Assembly (NCBI GenBank): GCA_014706295.1
Contig: JACSVZ010000010.1
Coordinates: forward strand, 20,178,501 to 20,242,500
Length of the DNA stretch: 64,000 nt
Origin: Lycocorax pyrrhopterus obiensis
Lineage: Eukaryota > Chordata > Aves > Passeriformes > Paradisaeidae
Direction of reading: 5' to 3'
This document shows, piece after piece, positions 23,501 to 35,680 of this stretch. Position 1 is the first letter of the stretch. Each line of letters starts with the position of its first letter. The position numbers and the translations under genes are program-made. Below the pieces are notes generated by a model. The model was given only the letters and a program-made list of their open reading frames with translations, did no database searches and was not told where the DNA came from.

Positions 23501-26500
23501 TGCTCAACTGGGAAACCTCCCCAGGAGCCTGCCATTGGAATCATGCTGTCTCTAAGCTTGATGAAACTTGCTTGGTCAGCCCTGCTGCCCAACTGGACCA
23601 GCCCTTCCTTGAGGATGTGTCCTCATCCCTTGAATTCCATCCTTCTCTGATAACCACCCAGGCTGTCTCTGGGGAAGTGGGGTTCCCTTCTCTGCCCTCC
23701 TCTAGCACAGGGTGGGTGCTCTGCTTTCTCTAGGCACTAGCCAGGGCAGGGTGCTCATCTTTGTAGCTGGATGAAGAGCTAGAAAATGGGATTCCTTCCC
23801 AAAGGGCCAGGATGGAACAGCTAAAATACCTGCTCTGCCCCCAGTCTTCTCCACTGGTGGAAAAGAAGTGTTATTGTCCCTGTTCCTGCTGTAGCCCCTG
23901 CCTTATGGAGGGCTTGGAGCTACAGGAACTCCTTGAGCTTGTGTTGTGTCTTGGTTGTAGTGTGGCCTCTTCAGGAGCCTGACACTGACTTGCTTCCTTC
24001 CTTCCTGCAGGGTTATGAAGGGTCACTGATCAAGCTGACTTCAAAGCAGGTACCTCCTTCCAGCCTGTGCATTTTTGGCTTTTGCTAGAAAACTGGACAC
24101 GCCAGGAGGGGAGGGGGGAAAAAATCCCGTTTCACTGTGTAAATCACTGTCTGGGCCAGCACCAGCTGCACAGTGGGATTCTACTGACCCAGCATGTTCT
24201 GAATGTCTCCATGTCTTCTCTTGCTGCCTTGGGTGAGACCTGAGGCTTCAGCCTCAAACCTTGTGCTGCCATCAGCCTTCCCCACTCCCCTGCTGATCAA
24301 GGCAGGGGTACCCATGCTGGGGGCTGTCAGGGTGAGCCGTGTCCCCACTCGCAGGAATGCCTAAGCATTTGTGGTGGGAGCAGGTGCAGAGCAGGAATCT
24401 TGGGCCAATGACCCAAGCTCTGCTTGAAGCCCCTGTACAGCATAGGATGTTCTCCTCTGCTGGTTGTCTGGGGCAGAGAGGGTGGCAGGGCAGCCTGAGG
24501 AGCTGGAAGAAGCTTCCAAGCTGAAATTGGTGGTGTTTCTTTTAGCCAGTGGGTTTTGTGACCTTCGACAGCCGGGCTGGCGCTGAAGCAGCAAAGAATG
24601 CCTTGAATGTGAGTACCCAAAGTGCTGGGGGGCTGGGGGCCACATGCCTTGCTGGAGCCAGAGGTGAGGGCAGGGAAGGGGTAGGGTCTCCCAGCTGTGC
24701 CCTTGACTAGAGAAGTGAAATGGTCCTGAAGCATCCCACCAGGGAAGCAGGAGAGCTGTTCAAGGCTGACATCAGCCTGGGCAAATGGATGCAAGCTGTC
24801 TCCATGTAGTTTTTGACCACTGGAAGACAGCTCCAGGGCCTCTGAGGGTGTGGGGAACTGCTGTGACTCAAGAAAATATCTTGAGGATGGTCAACATGGA
24901 AGTGACACCCAAAATGATCCCCATCCTGAAGGAGTAGTGGTGGGATCTGGTCAGCAAGACATGGTTCTGCTGTGCTGTAGACCTTGCCTTGGGCTTTGTG
25001 GCACCTGCTAGTGCCTCTGCTCAGGCTGGCACAAGTTGTAGTGGCACCACAGATGGGAGCTCCCACACAGATGGGGGTTATTCCAGCTCCAGTGTAGACA
25101 GGGTTATCCCAGCTCCAGCAGACAGACCATTCCTGACCCGTGTTGGTAGCCATACCTGCTATAGTGGTTGGTGAACTGCACATAAGGAGCAGAATTGTGT
25201 CCTTCATGTTGGAAGCAGTGGTCCCGGGCCAGCTAAACGTAAAAATAAAACCACATGGGAGCTTGAGTGTTGCAGTAAGGTGACAAAAATCTGGGCATGT
25301 GACTGTAGCGTGGTGGCCTTGGTTCCTCATTTGGGCTTTGCTCCATGAATAACCACAGCCTGTGCTTGGACTGGAGCTTCACCTCTGAGAAACTCCTGTG
25401 CTCTCTCCTGTGACAGGGCATCCGCTTTGACCCTGAGAACCCCCAGACCTTGCGGTTAGAATTCGCTAAAGCCAACACAAAGATGGCCAAGAGCAAGCTG
25501 ATGGCCACACCAAACCCCACCAACATCCACCCTGCCTTGGGCGCACATTTCATTGCACGGGACCCCTGTGAGTATGCTGGGAGGGGCTTGGAGGTCATGG
25601 CTCCAACGTGAGAGATGCCCAACTCTGGGAATGCTGCCAGGGTGGAAAGAAACCCAGACCCACCTCTGCTCTGCCTGAAACCTGCCTGGGGCAGGGAGGC
25701 CAGCAGGATGTTGGAGCCGCAGGAGAATGACAGGCATCTGAACAACATAGAACTGTTGAGACATGAAAGTTGGATTTGGTAGCTCAAGGGATACTATAAA
25801 TTCTTTAAAGCATCCCTAACTGTGAAGCATAAAGGATGAGTCCTGTACCATCACCCTCTGTGTAGCCTGGTGGGGTGCGTAGCCCCACTGAGGCTCATGG
25901 GGTGACCTGTAACGTGGCTCTGAGCCTCCTGTCCCCTGTCCTGCATCCTGTGGCATCAGCCCTGTGCTGCCTGTGTGGACCAGTCTGTCCAAAGCCCATG
26001 TGGGGCTGTAATGCAACACATTCCTGGAGCAGCTGTGCACACAGATTTTATACTTCACCACGATGGCAGTGCAAAGCTTTAGCCTGGGGTGGGGAATCCG
26101 GAGCCTGTCCCAAAGCAGGCTGTTGCGGCCAGCTACTGAGATGCTGTCCCCTTGTCTCCTCCTCCTGTCTAGATGACCTCACTGGAGCGGCTCTCATCCC
26201 AGCGTCCCCGGAAGCGTGGGCTCCCTACCCACTGTACACCACGGAGCTGACCCCTGCCATCCCCCATGCCGCCTTCACGTACCCGGCGGCCGCTGCTGCG
26301 GCCGCTGCTCTTCACGCTCAGGTGAGTCGCTCCCCGCCTCCCGTGCCAGGGCTGGGCCTTCCTCTCTCTCCCTGCCACAGTGCTCTCATTGCTGCGGTCT
26401 CTGCTTGGCCAGTTTGACCCTGGCCTCTGCACCTTGGCTCCTGGGCAGGGCCTGCTCCCGGCTGCAGGGCAGGGGCGCCCAGCCCCGAGCCAGCCCAAAG

Positions 26501-29500
26501 GAGGGGTCTGTGTGGCTGAGAGCAGGCAGAGCTGGTTGATGATTTCTGACCTTGCAGGTCCAGCCTGCTTTCCCACAAGGGGCAGGCAGGTGGGAGGAAG
26601 TCAGGGCTCGATTTCTGGCTGGCCCTGTTGCTCCCTATGGCCAGAGAACTACATTGAGGGACTGCTGGGAGGAAACACTCCCTGCCAGCAAGTAACATAG
26701 CTATGAAATGTCATCCCAAGTCACAGCAAAAGCAATGGGCTTAGCTCCATGCTAAATTGAGGGGCTCAGCTGGGACCCCGTGGGCCGAATGACTCAAACA
26801 CTTCCAAAGATGGAGGAGGGTGTCGTGCAGGAGATGAGTGACTAGAGCCTTGTCAGAGCGAGACTGTGATGGAACAGGGTGTTAGCCCCCCTGGGTACAG
26901 GCTAGTGAGAAGGGTCATTCCATGCACAAGCCTCTGGAAGTGCAGGTGGTGGTGCAACCAGCTGCCTGGTGTCAGCGAGCAAACCCTGGGACAGCTGGGG
27001 ATGTAGGGATGCCTGTGCTGGTCTGACACTGGGATGCTTTCATGTAGACAGACCACGTAAAGTCCTTGAAACCATGAACATGCAAAGGGAAAGCCAAACA
27101 GAGTAGCAGTGTCCTAATTCCAAGTTAAGGTGCTTGGCTTGAAGCACTTGTCCAGGAGAAGCTGGAGCCCCTGTCCCTGCCCTGCTCAGTGTGACCAGCC
27201 AGCTGTGCTCTGCCTGCTTCCGTCTCTGCTCCTGTAGCGGTGCCATGGGGGACTGGGGCAGTGGGACTGAGCGTTGGGGCTTAACCTCTGCTCTCTGCCC
27301 TGCCAAGCAGGGTGTTGACTCCTACTCTTCCCTGCTTAAATGGAGAGGAAGAGGAGCTGTGTCCTCTCACCTTGCTGTCCTGGCTGGCAGTGAGCTATGC
27401 TGGCCCTTGGGCATCCTGTTGCTTCCTGCAAGCTTTGTGGTGGTAACTGCCCAGCTTCAAGCCAAGCTTGCTTCCCAAATGCCACGTGGAGTAGGTGCCA
27501 ACTCCTGTCCTCTGTCCTGCCCCTCTCACACCTGCAGACCTCTCCTGCTTCTGCCCTTCTGCAGGTGAGCCTGGTGTTGGGCTGAAGCTCCTGTGAGGTA
27601 GGGAGAAGTACATTTGGGTTTAGGACGGGACCGGGTACTGGAATGTTCTTCCAAGGACCTCCAGAGCCAGGCTGGTTCTTCACTGGGAAGGTTGTGCTTG
27701 CTGGTGTTTTCCAAAAGTTGGTGGTGGTGCCCACAACTACAGGGCTGTGCTGTGCTCCTCAGTGGCCCAGGAGAGAGGCGTCTTCCTGCCCCTTGTGTGT
27801 GTAGGGTGGTGGTCAAGGTTGAATTGTCTCTGGAAGGGAGGACCAGGAAAAAGCAACCTCTCTGGCCTGTCTGAGGTGGCTGAGGGAGGTGAAACTTTTG
27901 CTGCAGTTTCTTCCAGGATGGTCACTGGTGACTGTATAAGGACCCTGAGTGTGAGGGTTAGACACCAAAACTTTATGGTTCATGGTGGGGGAGAAAACTC
28001 TGCTCTTGTAGAGTGGAGAGTATTAAGGAGGCCTCCAGCTACATCTTTTGCCTCTGGGGTCTTCGTTCCTGCCCTCCAGCTGGTGAGTTACTGGTTTCCA
28101 GAGGTTGTCTGGCCTCACCATAAAACCCTGAGGAACTCCCTGTGTAGGTAGAGCTCCCTGCACAAGGGGGTCCATGGGTGGTGATGGCTCTCTAAGCCTT
28201 TGGGAGCCAGTGCAGCTCCTTCAGGCTGTGGCTGCACCCACCTCTTTCCCAAAGAGGCTGCCAGGCAGTCCCAGCAGCTCCTGGCTGTGCTGAGCTGGTG
28301 CTGACCCCGCAGGGGCACGTCCTGGCACAGGATATGTTACCAATAAAATTTAGTGGGGTTAAACATTACTTGTGCTGACAGCTCTGGCCTGGAGCCCTGT
28401 CCTTTGCAGAGCTGAGGGTGGAGCACAACAGGGAGATGACTTTTGCTCACAAACTCGGCTAAAAGCTGTGCCCTTAGTCCCGGTGCACTGAGCCCTCTGC
28501 CCTCACTGGGCGGGGCTGGCTCACTCACGTGGTGGGCTCAGAACAGTCACAGTTCTTCCTCCTGGTGGACTGGTGTTGGCTGGAGGGCATCCGTGGGGAT
28601 GGCCAAAGCTGTAGCAGCTCTGTAGTGATCAGCCTTGAGGCAGGCAGGAAGTTGGAGGCTGTAGCTAAACCAAGATCTTGTCACAAGAGATTTAAACCTG
28701 AAGGGCTCATCCTCTTGAAGCGCTGAGTTCAGCAAGGGGGAGAGGAGGTGGCCTGGCCTGGCCTCCTGAAGAGCTGCCCAGAGGGCTGGCAGGAGGGATG
28801 GAGGGGCAGGAGGTGCTGAGAGGCTGGCCTGGCCTCAGGAACCCTTGGTAAGCCACTCCCAGCCAAGACTGATGGCTGCTGCTCCTGGCACATCCATGCC
28901 TCGGTGATATTCTGGGCAGGCACCAGGCTGCTGTAGCTGTGGCCTGACCCTGCCCCACTGGGGACTCTGCTGACTTGAAGATTGTCCCATCTGCCTTCCT
29001 TCCCTCCCACCCTCTCTCAAATCCCTCCTTTGATGTCCCTAGTGAACTCCAGCCTTGATGCCAGCGCAGGCTAGCCCCGAAGCTCAGAGCTGTCCCTGGA
29101 GATGGGACGCCCTAGTGATGCCTTATTGCAGCTAGTGGAGTGGCTGTACTACAGCTCCATTCCTAGAAGTGTTAAGCATGATGGCAGCCACGTCTGGAAA
29201 GACTGGTAAGGTAACCATCTCTCCTCCAAGGTGCACCGTGGGATTTGCAAGCTTCTGCCCATCTCTGTAGCCCGTATCTCCTTGGCAACCCAGTGCATGG
29301 GCCTCACGCTACCCACCCACCAGAGCCTGGGGAATGAGATGCCAGGCCTTCTTTCTAACCCACATCTCCAACTTCGCAGCACATGACATGGCGCACACAG
29401 CATGGCACCATCTTACATCAGCTCCTCCCAGCTGAGCCAGGCTCGGCCAGGCCCCGCCGGTGGGAGGCTGAGCTGAGGCAGAGACCACCCTGCCACTCGG

Positions 29501-32500
29501 CCTGAAAGAAACCTGGTTTCTCCCCAACTTTGACCCTTTGAGGGCAACCAGAAATACACCTTGACCTCACTCTTGGCACACGGTGGGGGAGGTGAGTGAC
29601 GTGGTAGTGATAGCACACGACTAAATTTTAGCGGGCACCTTAGACAACATCACTTGCCGGTCACTTTGTTCCAGAATCGCATACCGGGACAGACCCTGCC
29701 CTTAATCATGGGTCTAATCTCACCTCTTTCCTCTCCAGTAAAGGAAACGGAGCCAGTTCCTACCTGGAGCTTGGCTTCTCTCTTGCAACCTGAAATCACA
29801 GGCAGGACACAGGTCGTGTGAGCCGTAATGGAGGGAATCGGCAGCCTGGGAGAGAGGAGGGCGGTGTCGGAGACTGGGAGCTTGGGAAGAGGGAAGGGCC
29901 TGCAACTGGTTGGCAGGGGGATGGTTGATGTTTGACTGAAGGAAACGAGCCCTGGTTCAGTTCTCCCTGCAGTGGTTCTGAGCAGACTTTTTTCTTCTCT
30001 CTGTGGAAGTGATGATGGGAAAGAAGCCACCAAAGATGAGGGCCCAGGTCTGCCTTTGCCCTTGGAAAGCTGTGAGGTGCAAAGATGTGCGGAGCTGGCC
30101 TCCTGGGAAGATGGGAAGAGCTTGACACAGGCATAGAGACAATGATACAGCTTGTCTTGTTCTGCTTGGTCCGGGTAGACAGGTCCATCCATTGCTGGTG
30201 GGGTGGAGTTGGGCTGCATTATGTCTCTGAGGTGGAAACACTGTTTTTGGGGTGCCTCTAAGCCAGGCTCTGAGTGGGCAGCAGGGGAGGCCAGGGCTAT
30301 CCACGCTCCTTGAGCTCTTCTGCAAAGAGATGCTTCCAGCTGTGGCAGCACCCATGAGGACAGGGCTCTGCTCTGGGCAGGACTTGCCCTGGGAAGCAGG
30401 GACTGGATGCAGGATTGGCTCGTAAGAACATGGCCACGTGGTGCTGCTGGGTACACAGCTGATGTGTTGGGTACCTGGAGCCCTGGAGACCCTGATAGGT
30501 GCTTCCAAGGCAGGCAGCCAGGTCAAGCCAGCTGGGGCTGGCTGCAGAGATGACAGTCTTTTTGGGAGTGGGCTGCCCAAGGTTCCCTGGAAGCATCCAC
30601 TGGAGACCTTGAGGAGATGGCAGAGATGGATGGGTCTCTGGTTCTGGGACCTGTCCCAGTGAGCGGTGGGTGGAGGGAGCAGTCCTGGATCATGGCTATG
30701 TGGTTGTGCGAGAACCTGGAAGGACCTTGGGACTTCCTAGTGCTGGGTTGAGGCTGATCCCATTGATGAAAGCAGAGGTCAGTACTCCAAACTCCCTTTC
30801 CCTTGCAGGTAAGCTGACAGACCCTCCCTAGACTGGAGACAGTGATGAATTTTCTGTCTTTAATAACTTGTTGCCTGTTTGTTGGTGCTGTTGTGTAGAG
30901 ACTTCCCAGGATTATTTCTCTCTGGGCAAGCTCTGTGCTTCCCAGAGATGTGAAGCCTCTTCAAGATGTTCATGGTTGTCGTAACGTCCTAAACTACAGT
31001 GACTTAGTGGTGGCATAGCCAGCCAAGCAGCCCCAAGCCAGCACTTCCCTCCTAGCCAGGGAAAAGTAGGCAGGAGATGCTCTGAGCATCCTCCAAGCAG
31101 AGGATGCTCCTGAGCAGCTGTCCTCACTAAGTGGTGGGTGAACAGGACTGAGATGCCATCAGAAGAGACTTGTGGCCAACAGTGGCTCTCCCTGGCTGGC
31201 TCAATCCAAAAGAAGGCAGCACAACTTGCTGGGAAAGTGGAAATGCTTGTTTGCTGCAGTCTGAGAGAGGGGTGTGTCTCCCTGAGCCGTAGAGGTACAG
31301 GGCATTGGATTGATGGATGGATGCATGCCTGTTAAAACGTTCCTAAGCAAGAGGATGGATCAGTGCCTGTCTTTTCCCATGTGCTCCTCGCCCTGGTGTG
31401 GGATGTTGTGCTGATCCTCCAGCTCTCCCTCACCAGAGCTGCTTGGGGAGATGCACGCGCTCGATCCCACTGCATCTCATTTTCCTGGTGGCGGGCTGGG
31501 CTGCTCTGGTCCCACACCTCGTTGTCCCCTCACACCAGCCCCCTGAGGGGCCCTCGAGCGGGTGGCCTGGGTGCAGTGCCCGCTGCTGGGGCGGGCATGT
31601 GTCCAGCACACACCAGTGGGTGAGGTGGTGCCTGTGCTGCCTGCCCTGTCCTGTCCTTGCCTGCCTGGGTCACATTCCCACGGGCTGCATTTCCAGCTGG
31701 AGCAGAGCAGCTCTCACCGGCCACCAGCGGGGGCTGCCCAGGGCTCACACCCGGTGACCTGTGGCACTGCCTGCGAGGTGCTTGTGGCTCGCTAGGCTGA
31801 GGATCTGAGGATCTCAGCAGCACCAGTGAAGATGCTACTCTGCACTCCAGCAGCTTGGCAGCAAGATGCGGCTCTTGGACGTGTTAGTTGGATCCTACCA
31901 GCTCCCGGGAGCACAAGGAGTGCTTTGTCCCTGCCTGCATCAGGAGCCTTTCTGATCCCTGGGGACCATTCCAGCTGTAGAGATAGATCGGAGCTCCAAG
32001 GGTTGCTGGGGCTGGCTGCAGACCTAGAGGTAACTAAGGAGGAAAGGCAGGTCCTCCAAGCCAAAGGTGATCTGAGGAGGAACCTGCGTACTTGGTCCTT
32101 GCTTCCCCTTTTTCCTTCTGAAGGGCTTGCTCTCCGCAAGAGCGGTGGGCAATCGGATATTTAAATTCTGAGGGCAATTGGGAGAGGCAAAGGAGGCTTT
32201 GACAAAGGAGAGTGAAGCTCTGATGGGGTGTTTCTCTGCCCCATTTATAATTTCGTTGTGATTTTTAGGCAGCTGCTGGTGGTGTGCTGCAGAAAGGGAA
32301 AGGTTCCTGGCCTCTGGGAGGTGGCAGGCAGAGGCACACATTTCTCCTCTCCAGCTGTTTCTTGAGACAGATGTCGATGGCAGCAGCACGAGGCCGCTGC
32401 AGTTGGCCGGCAGTGGCTGCCTCGTCCCTGCGAGCAGGAGATGTTTTGGTGGTGGGACCAGACTCCTTTCCAGCTGTGAGCTAATGCCTCTCCAGAAACA

Positions 32501-35028
32501 ACTGTGTCTGTTCCAGTAAAAGCCTCTCTTGCTCTGCTTTCTTCACCCAGTGCTGGACATCTCCATTAGTTCTCAGCTTCCTTCCCCATGGATGTAGTAT
32601 TTTGAGGTGTGTGAAGAGAAAACTGCCTTGGCAGGTACCTAGAGAGCGTCCTCTTGGCTATCTGCTGCCTCCGATCCACTGCTTCCAGTGCTTTCTGCTG
32701 GCTTCAGGAACATCCCTCTTACTGAGTTCCTGCCTCATCCCATCAAACCCTTAATCCCGTGGGCTGAAGACCTGGCAGGTCATTCCCTCGCCCTGCCAGC
32801 ATGTCAGAGCCTTGGATTATACCCAGGATTGTCACGTCTGTAGAAGCTCCTGCTGGGCTCCAGGCTGAGCCCCTCTGAATGCAGGGCTGGGCTAGTGGTC
32901 TGTGGGGCCACGGTGGGTCAGGCTGGGTGGGTTTGGTGGGTGAGCACTGGAGACGTGCAGGAGGAAGGCAAGGAGGGGTGGTCCATTGCAGTGATGTTTA
33001 TTAGCACCAGAGCTACGAACAGTGTGTGTTTTAAGAGAAAACTGGAATTTCTGTTGAAAGTGGAGGTGCTGAGGCTCTGCAGGTGGGCCACAAGGTGGCT
33101 CTGAGGACAGGATGGAGGGGCCACCAGGCTGGGCTGTACTGGCTCATGTATGGCTTGCGTGGGATGGAGGTGGCTCTCAGGGTTAAGCACTCACAGCCTT
33201 GTGAACGAAGGGGGAGTTTCCTGTTGCTGCCGGGCAGGAGGAAACTGCTTCCAGCTGTCGAGGGGAGGGGTGTGGAGTGGGAGACACAGGCCAGGGAGGA
33301 CAGCTGCAGACTAGATGTGGCTCTGCTGAGCAAGCACCTCCTGGTGACAGGGCTTGGGGGGAGCAAGAAACCCCTGTCCTTGCTCTGGCAGCTGCTGTGG
33401 TGGCCCTGTAAGTTGTCAGTGATGCTTTTGCCCATTCCAAGCCTTCCTGGGTAGTGTCTATACACAGTGTGGTGGCCCTGGCTGGGCAGCGAAGGTCCCC
33501 TCTCCCAGGCTAAAGGAGAAGTGAAAACACGCTGTGTGTGGCACTTTGGTCCTGGCACTAGATGGGACCCCTCACTGGGGAGGAGGGTGTTGGTAACATC
33601 CATGCCCTTGATTCCCACAGCTGGACTGACTGGGATGCTGTGCCATGAAGTGAGGTATGGGGCCAGCTGGGAGCTAATTTAGTGGCACCCGCTTGCCTTG
33701 TGAAGGTGTCTGGCAAGAGTCCAGCAGATTATGGTTTGAGTTGAAAGGGGCCTTAAACCAGTCTCATTCCACCCCCATGCCATGTGCAGGGACACCTTCC
33801 ACTAGTCCTGGTTGTTCCAAGTCTTGTCCAAACCGGCCTTGTTCTGAGCTGATGAGTGACTCCTGTGAGGACTGAGCTTCTGCAGACTGGCAGGGCTCCT
33901 TCAGGAGCCATCTCCTGGAGAGGGACTCAAGGCCCACAGCTTGTGTGGCTGCAGTTCCTGGCATTGCAGCCCTCATGCCTCTGGGGGGAGGACTTGGCAA
34001 CTGCAGGCAGCAGTGCTGAGGTTGTGGCAGTTTCCTGCAATTCTCTGCACATCCTTGGGAGAGGAGCATCTAGCCAGGCTTGTTTGGGTGAGGGGGCAGC
34101 TGTGCCAGAATGAATGGGACAAGGGGAATGGCTCACATGGGGCTCCAGGGGGTTTTCTGCCACTTTTCTCCCCATCTTAGAGCCAAGTCCATCATTGTGC
34201 TGGTTCCCAGAGCCCTGAATGTACTGAGGCTGTGCTTCTCTCCTGGCAGCTGAGGGAGGAGCAGGGGGTGGCTGCTGTGCTCCAGCAGCAGGACCAAGCT
34301 CCAGTCGCTGCTCCAGCTGCTGGATCCATGCTCAGTCAAGTGGCACGGGCTTGTCTCGTGCTGCTCTCAGGCATGGAGCTGCTGATGCAGCACAGCTGGG
34401 CACACTGGTCTTGCTGACCAAATGGGATCATCTGGAGGTCCGAGGCTGTGGGGCTGGATGTTGCCAGCTCACTGTGTCTCCTAAGGGGCTGGAAAGTGTC
34501 TGTTCACTTACTGTCCCTTGTTAAGTTCCCATCCAGCCCCTTCCTTGGCAAGGAGCAGGTCTGAGAAATAGATGTGGTAGCAAGCACCTGCCAGGGAAGC
34601 CTCCAAGTCTTGCTGGTTTGCAGCTCTGCCAAGTTCTTCCCATGGTGTGGTTTTCCTGGAGCCACTCCTGGTAGCAGGGTTGGTGCTTGGAAAACTCCGT
34701 GGGCCTCTGCTGTAGTGGATGAGCCACTTCTTCCTGCATACATGTCCTGTAGAGGTTGTCTTGTTTTAATGTGTGGTCTTGAGATGCCTCCTTTGGCTGG
34801 ATGAGCTACTCAAGTAGTATTTGCAGCTCACCCTGGAGCTTCCTTTCCCATGCTGGAAACATCTTTGCTCCATGGACCTTGCACATGGCTTGAAGGAGCT
34901 GAAGGTTTGTGCTCTGGTTGAGGTAATCCTGGGTCATGGACTTCTGCCGTGGCTTTCTTTTCCAGATGCGCTGGTATCCTCCCTCTGAAGCTACCCAGCA
35001 AGGATGGAAGTCTCGTCAGTTTTGTTAG
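11460..35028 (+). CDS. RBPMS2: RBPMS2, RNA-binding protein with multiple splicing 2 (complete, 7 coding exons)
   Basis: Joining 11460-11519, 23293-23370, 24011-24049, 24546-24608, 25417-25567, 26173-26321 and 34966-35028 gives 603 bases: 200 residues plus TAG. All introns are GT/AG and every phase joins correctly. A single RRM spans about residues 21-100, with RNP2 LFVSGL (24-29) and an RNP1-like PVGFVTFD (60-67). The leucine needed for RBPMS2 homodimerisation (Leu49 in human) corresponds to Leu40 here. The tail is rich in Ala, Pro and Tyr and ends RQFC, as in vertebrate orthologues. The family binds tandem CAC motifs in RNA, shuttles between nucleus and cytoplasm, and controls splicing and mRNA fate in smooth muscle, heart and retinal ganglion cells. 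It is nine residues shorter than human (209), because the Gly-rich N-terminal segment is shorter. The closest alternative, the paralogue RBPMS, fits less well in the N-terminus and tail. Confidence 0.96.
14748..14930 (+). mobile_element. CR1 LINE 3' end in RBPMS2 intron 1
   Basis: Matches the same CR1 3' segment as the copy at 10.4 kb: 'gagaagctgtggctgccc', 'ggaaggtgtccctgcccatgg', ending AATTCTGTAATTCTGTGAT. It is 5'-truncated and lies in the sense direction of the host gene. Confidence 0.9.
18690..18990 (+). promoter_or_regulatory. Candidate internal promoter/enhancer in RBPMS2 intron 1
   Basis: A local rise in CpG content, isolated from the main island, contains CCTTATAAGT (18869-18878). 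This is both TATA-like and one base from a CArG box. About 25 bases further on comes GC-rich sequence with several CpGs. No ATG-led exon that would splice in phase to exon 2 was recognised, so an enhancer or non-coding start is as likely as an alternative coding promoter. Confidence 0.25.
23293..23370 (+). CDS. RBPMS2: RBPMS2 coding exon 2
   Basis: Encodes residues 21-46, [10 protein letters not shown] through LLFRPFK: the first beta strand (RNP2) and first helix of the RRM. The helix carries the dimer-interface leucine (Leu40). Acceptor CCCCTAG|GTA, donor AAG|GTAAGA, both phases 0. The protein segment is identical to the human one as I know it. Confidence 0.96.
24011..24049 (+). CDS. RBPMS2: RBPMS2 coding exon 3
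   Basis: A 39-base exon encoding residues 47-59, [13 protein letters not shown], the second RRM strand. Acceptor CCTGCAG|GGT, donor CAG|GTACCT, phase 0. Human has ARQ where this has SKQ. Too short to be found without the family pattern. Confidence 0.95.
24546..24608 (+). CDS. RBPMS2: RBPMS2 coding exon 4
   Basis: Encodes residues 60-80, [10 protein letters not shown] through KNALN: the RNP1 strand and the second helix of the RRM. Acceptor TTTTAG|CCA, donor AAT|GTGAGT, phase 0. Thr65 replaces the usual Ile inside the RNP1-like strand, a conservative change for a beta strand. Confidence 0.95.
25417..25567 (+). CDS. RBPMS2: RBPMS2 coding exon 5
   Basis: Encodes residues 81-130 and the first base of Tyr131. 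It finishes the RRM ([20 protein letters not shown]) and starts the linker ([13 protein letters not shown]). Acceptor GTGACAG|GGC, donor CCC T|GTGAGT, leaving phase 1. Nearly identical to human RBPMS2. Confidence 0.96.
26173..26321 (+). CDS. RBPMS2: RBPMS2 coding exon 6 (with polyalanine run)
   Basis: Encodes the rest of Tyr131 to Gln180: [15 protein letters not shown], a Tyr/Pro stretch, TYP, then eight Ala and LHAQ. The Ala run is coded by two exact copies of a 12-base unit (26286-26297 and 26298-26309). Acceptor GTCTAG|AT, donor CAG|GTGAGT, phase 0 out. In human the run is broken by Thr residues (TYPTAT...), so an unbroken Ala8 is a lineage feature. Confidence 0.95.
26322..34965 (+). other. 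RBPMS2: RBPMS2 intron 6
   Basis: An 8.6-kb intron between GTGAGT and TTTTCCAG. It holds a short minus-strand CR1 piece at 33.7-33.8 kb. AT-rich, non-repeat patches at about 29.60-29.72 kb and 32.10-32.27 kb could be conserved elements but carry no exon. Open frames of 200-270 codons on the minus strand at 29.6-30.6 kb have no recognisable protein features. Confidence 0.8.
33726..33841 (-). mobile_element. CR1 LINE 3' fragment, antisense in RBPMS2 intron 6
   Basis: The reverse complement of the CR1 3' segment is readable: 'gaaaggggccttaaacc', 'tcattccacccccatgcc', 'gacaccttccactag'. The terminal ATTCTATG repeat is lost. Short and old. Confidence 0.75.
34966..35028 (+). CDS. RBPMS2: RBPMS2 coding exon 7 and stop
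   Basis: Encodes residues 181-200, [20 protein letters not shown], then TAG at 35026-35028. Human has [20 protein letters not shown], so alignment of the whole exon is unambiguous. Acceptor CTTTTCCAG|ATG. A perfect donor GTAAGT (35036-35041) follows seven bases after the stop, which suggests that the 3' UTR continues in another exon. Confidence 0.95.
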   Translation: MRWYPPSEATQQGWKSRQFC

Positions 35029-35674
35029 TTCGTTAGTAAGTAGTTAATTACTCTTGGAGTCAGGTCTTTGTCTTACTCTTCCTTGGGCTCCTTGGACTCT
35101 TGTGGGGAGGAGGGATAGGAGCTTGGGCTCAGCCCCACCCACCCACCCAAGGATGTGGTTGGGTTTCCCAGCCGGGTGATGGGAGCAGGGAGACCCCCCG
35201 TGCCCTGGGGTGGGGAGGGGGCCGTGGGACACGCTCAGGACACAGGTCCAGCTGGCCCCACTGACCGTGCTCCTCTCCCACAGTGTCTCTCCTCGGCTTG
35301 TGTTCCTCCTCCCTGCCTCTCCACAGAGGGATGTGCCAGGGACGATTGCTCCGACTCCTCTGGGTTTGGTTTGCGGCCAGCAGACAACGCGCCCGGCCCC
35401 ACCACGCTGCCCCTGGGGCTGCCAGCACCCCCTTTCCCGGACTGTGAAGCCGCCGCGGCCCCAGCCGTGGGCTGTGCGCTGCCTCTGTCCCTCTCCATCC
35501 ATCCCTCCCTCAAGCCAGCCCCAGGACCTCCTCCCTGACCGAGCTTTGCCATCCGGCTGCACTGAAACCCAGCCGGGGGCTAGGTCCTGGGCTTCCCCGG
35601 GCTCGCCCTGCCCCGGGGGCAGCTCGGCTGAAGGAATCGAAAGGCAAAATGGGTTTTGCATGTTTTCTGGCATG

Positions 35675-35680
35675 AATTAA
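35675..35680 (+). terminator. RBPMS2: Proximal poly(A) signal ATTAAA
   Basis: ATTAAA about 650 bases after the stop codon, followed by a GT-rich stretch (TTGTGTCTGTGTGAGTG) about 15 bases downstream. This is the normal layout of a cleavage and polyadenylation site and would give a short 3' UTR. Confidence 0.5.

Larger units (their letters stand above)
23371..26172 (+). other. RBPMS2: RBPMS2 introns 2-5
   Basis: Four short introns of 640, 496, 808 and 605 bases separate exons 2 to 6. I see no repeats, extra exons or RNA genes in them. They have moderate GC and ordinary polypyrimidine tracts before the acceptors. Confidence 0.85.

Noticed and set aside
29650..30580. Minus-strand open frames of 207-268 codons in RBPMS2 intron 6
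   Set aside because: Two overlapping frames are open at once, and composition is that of intron DNA. No splice-compatible or domain evidence.
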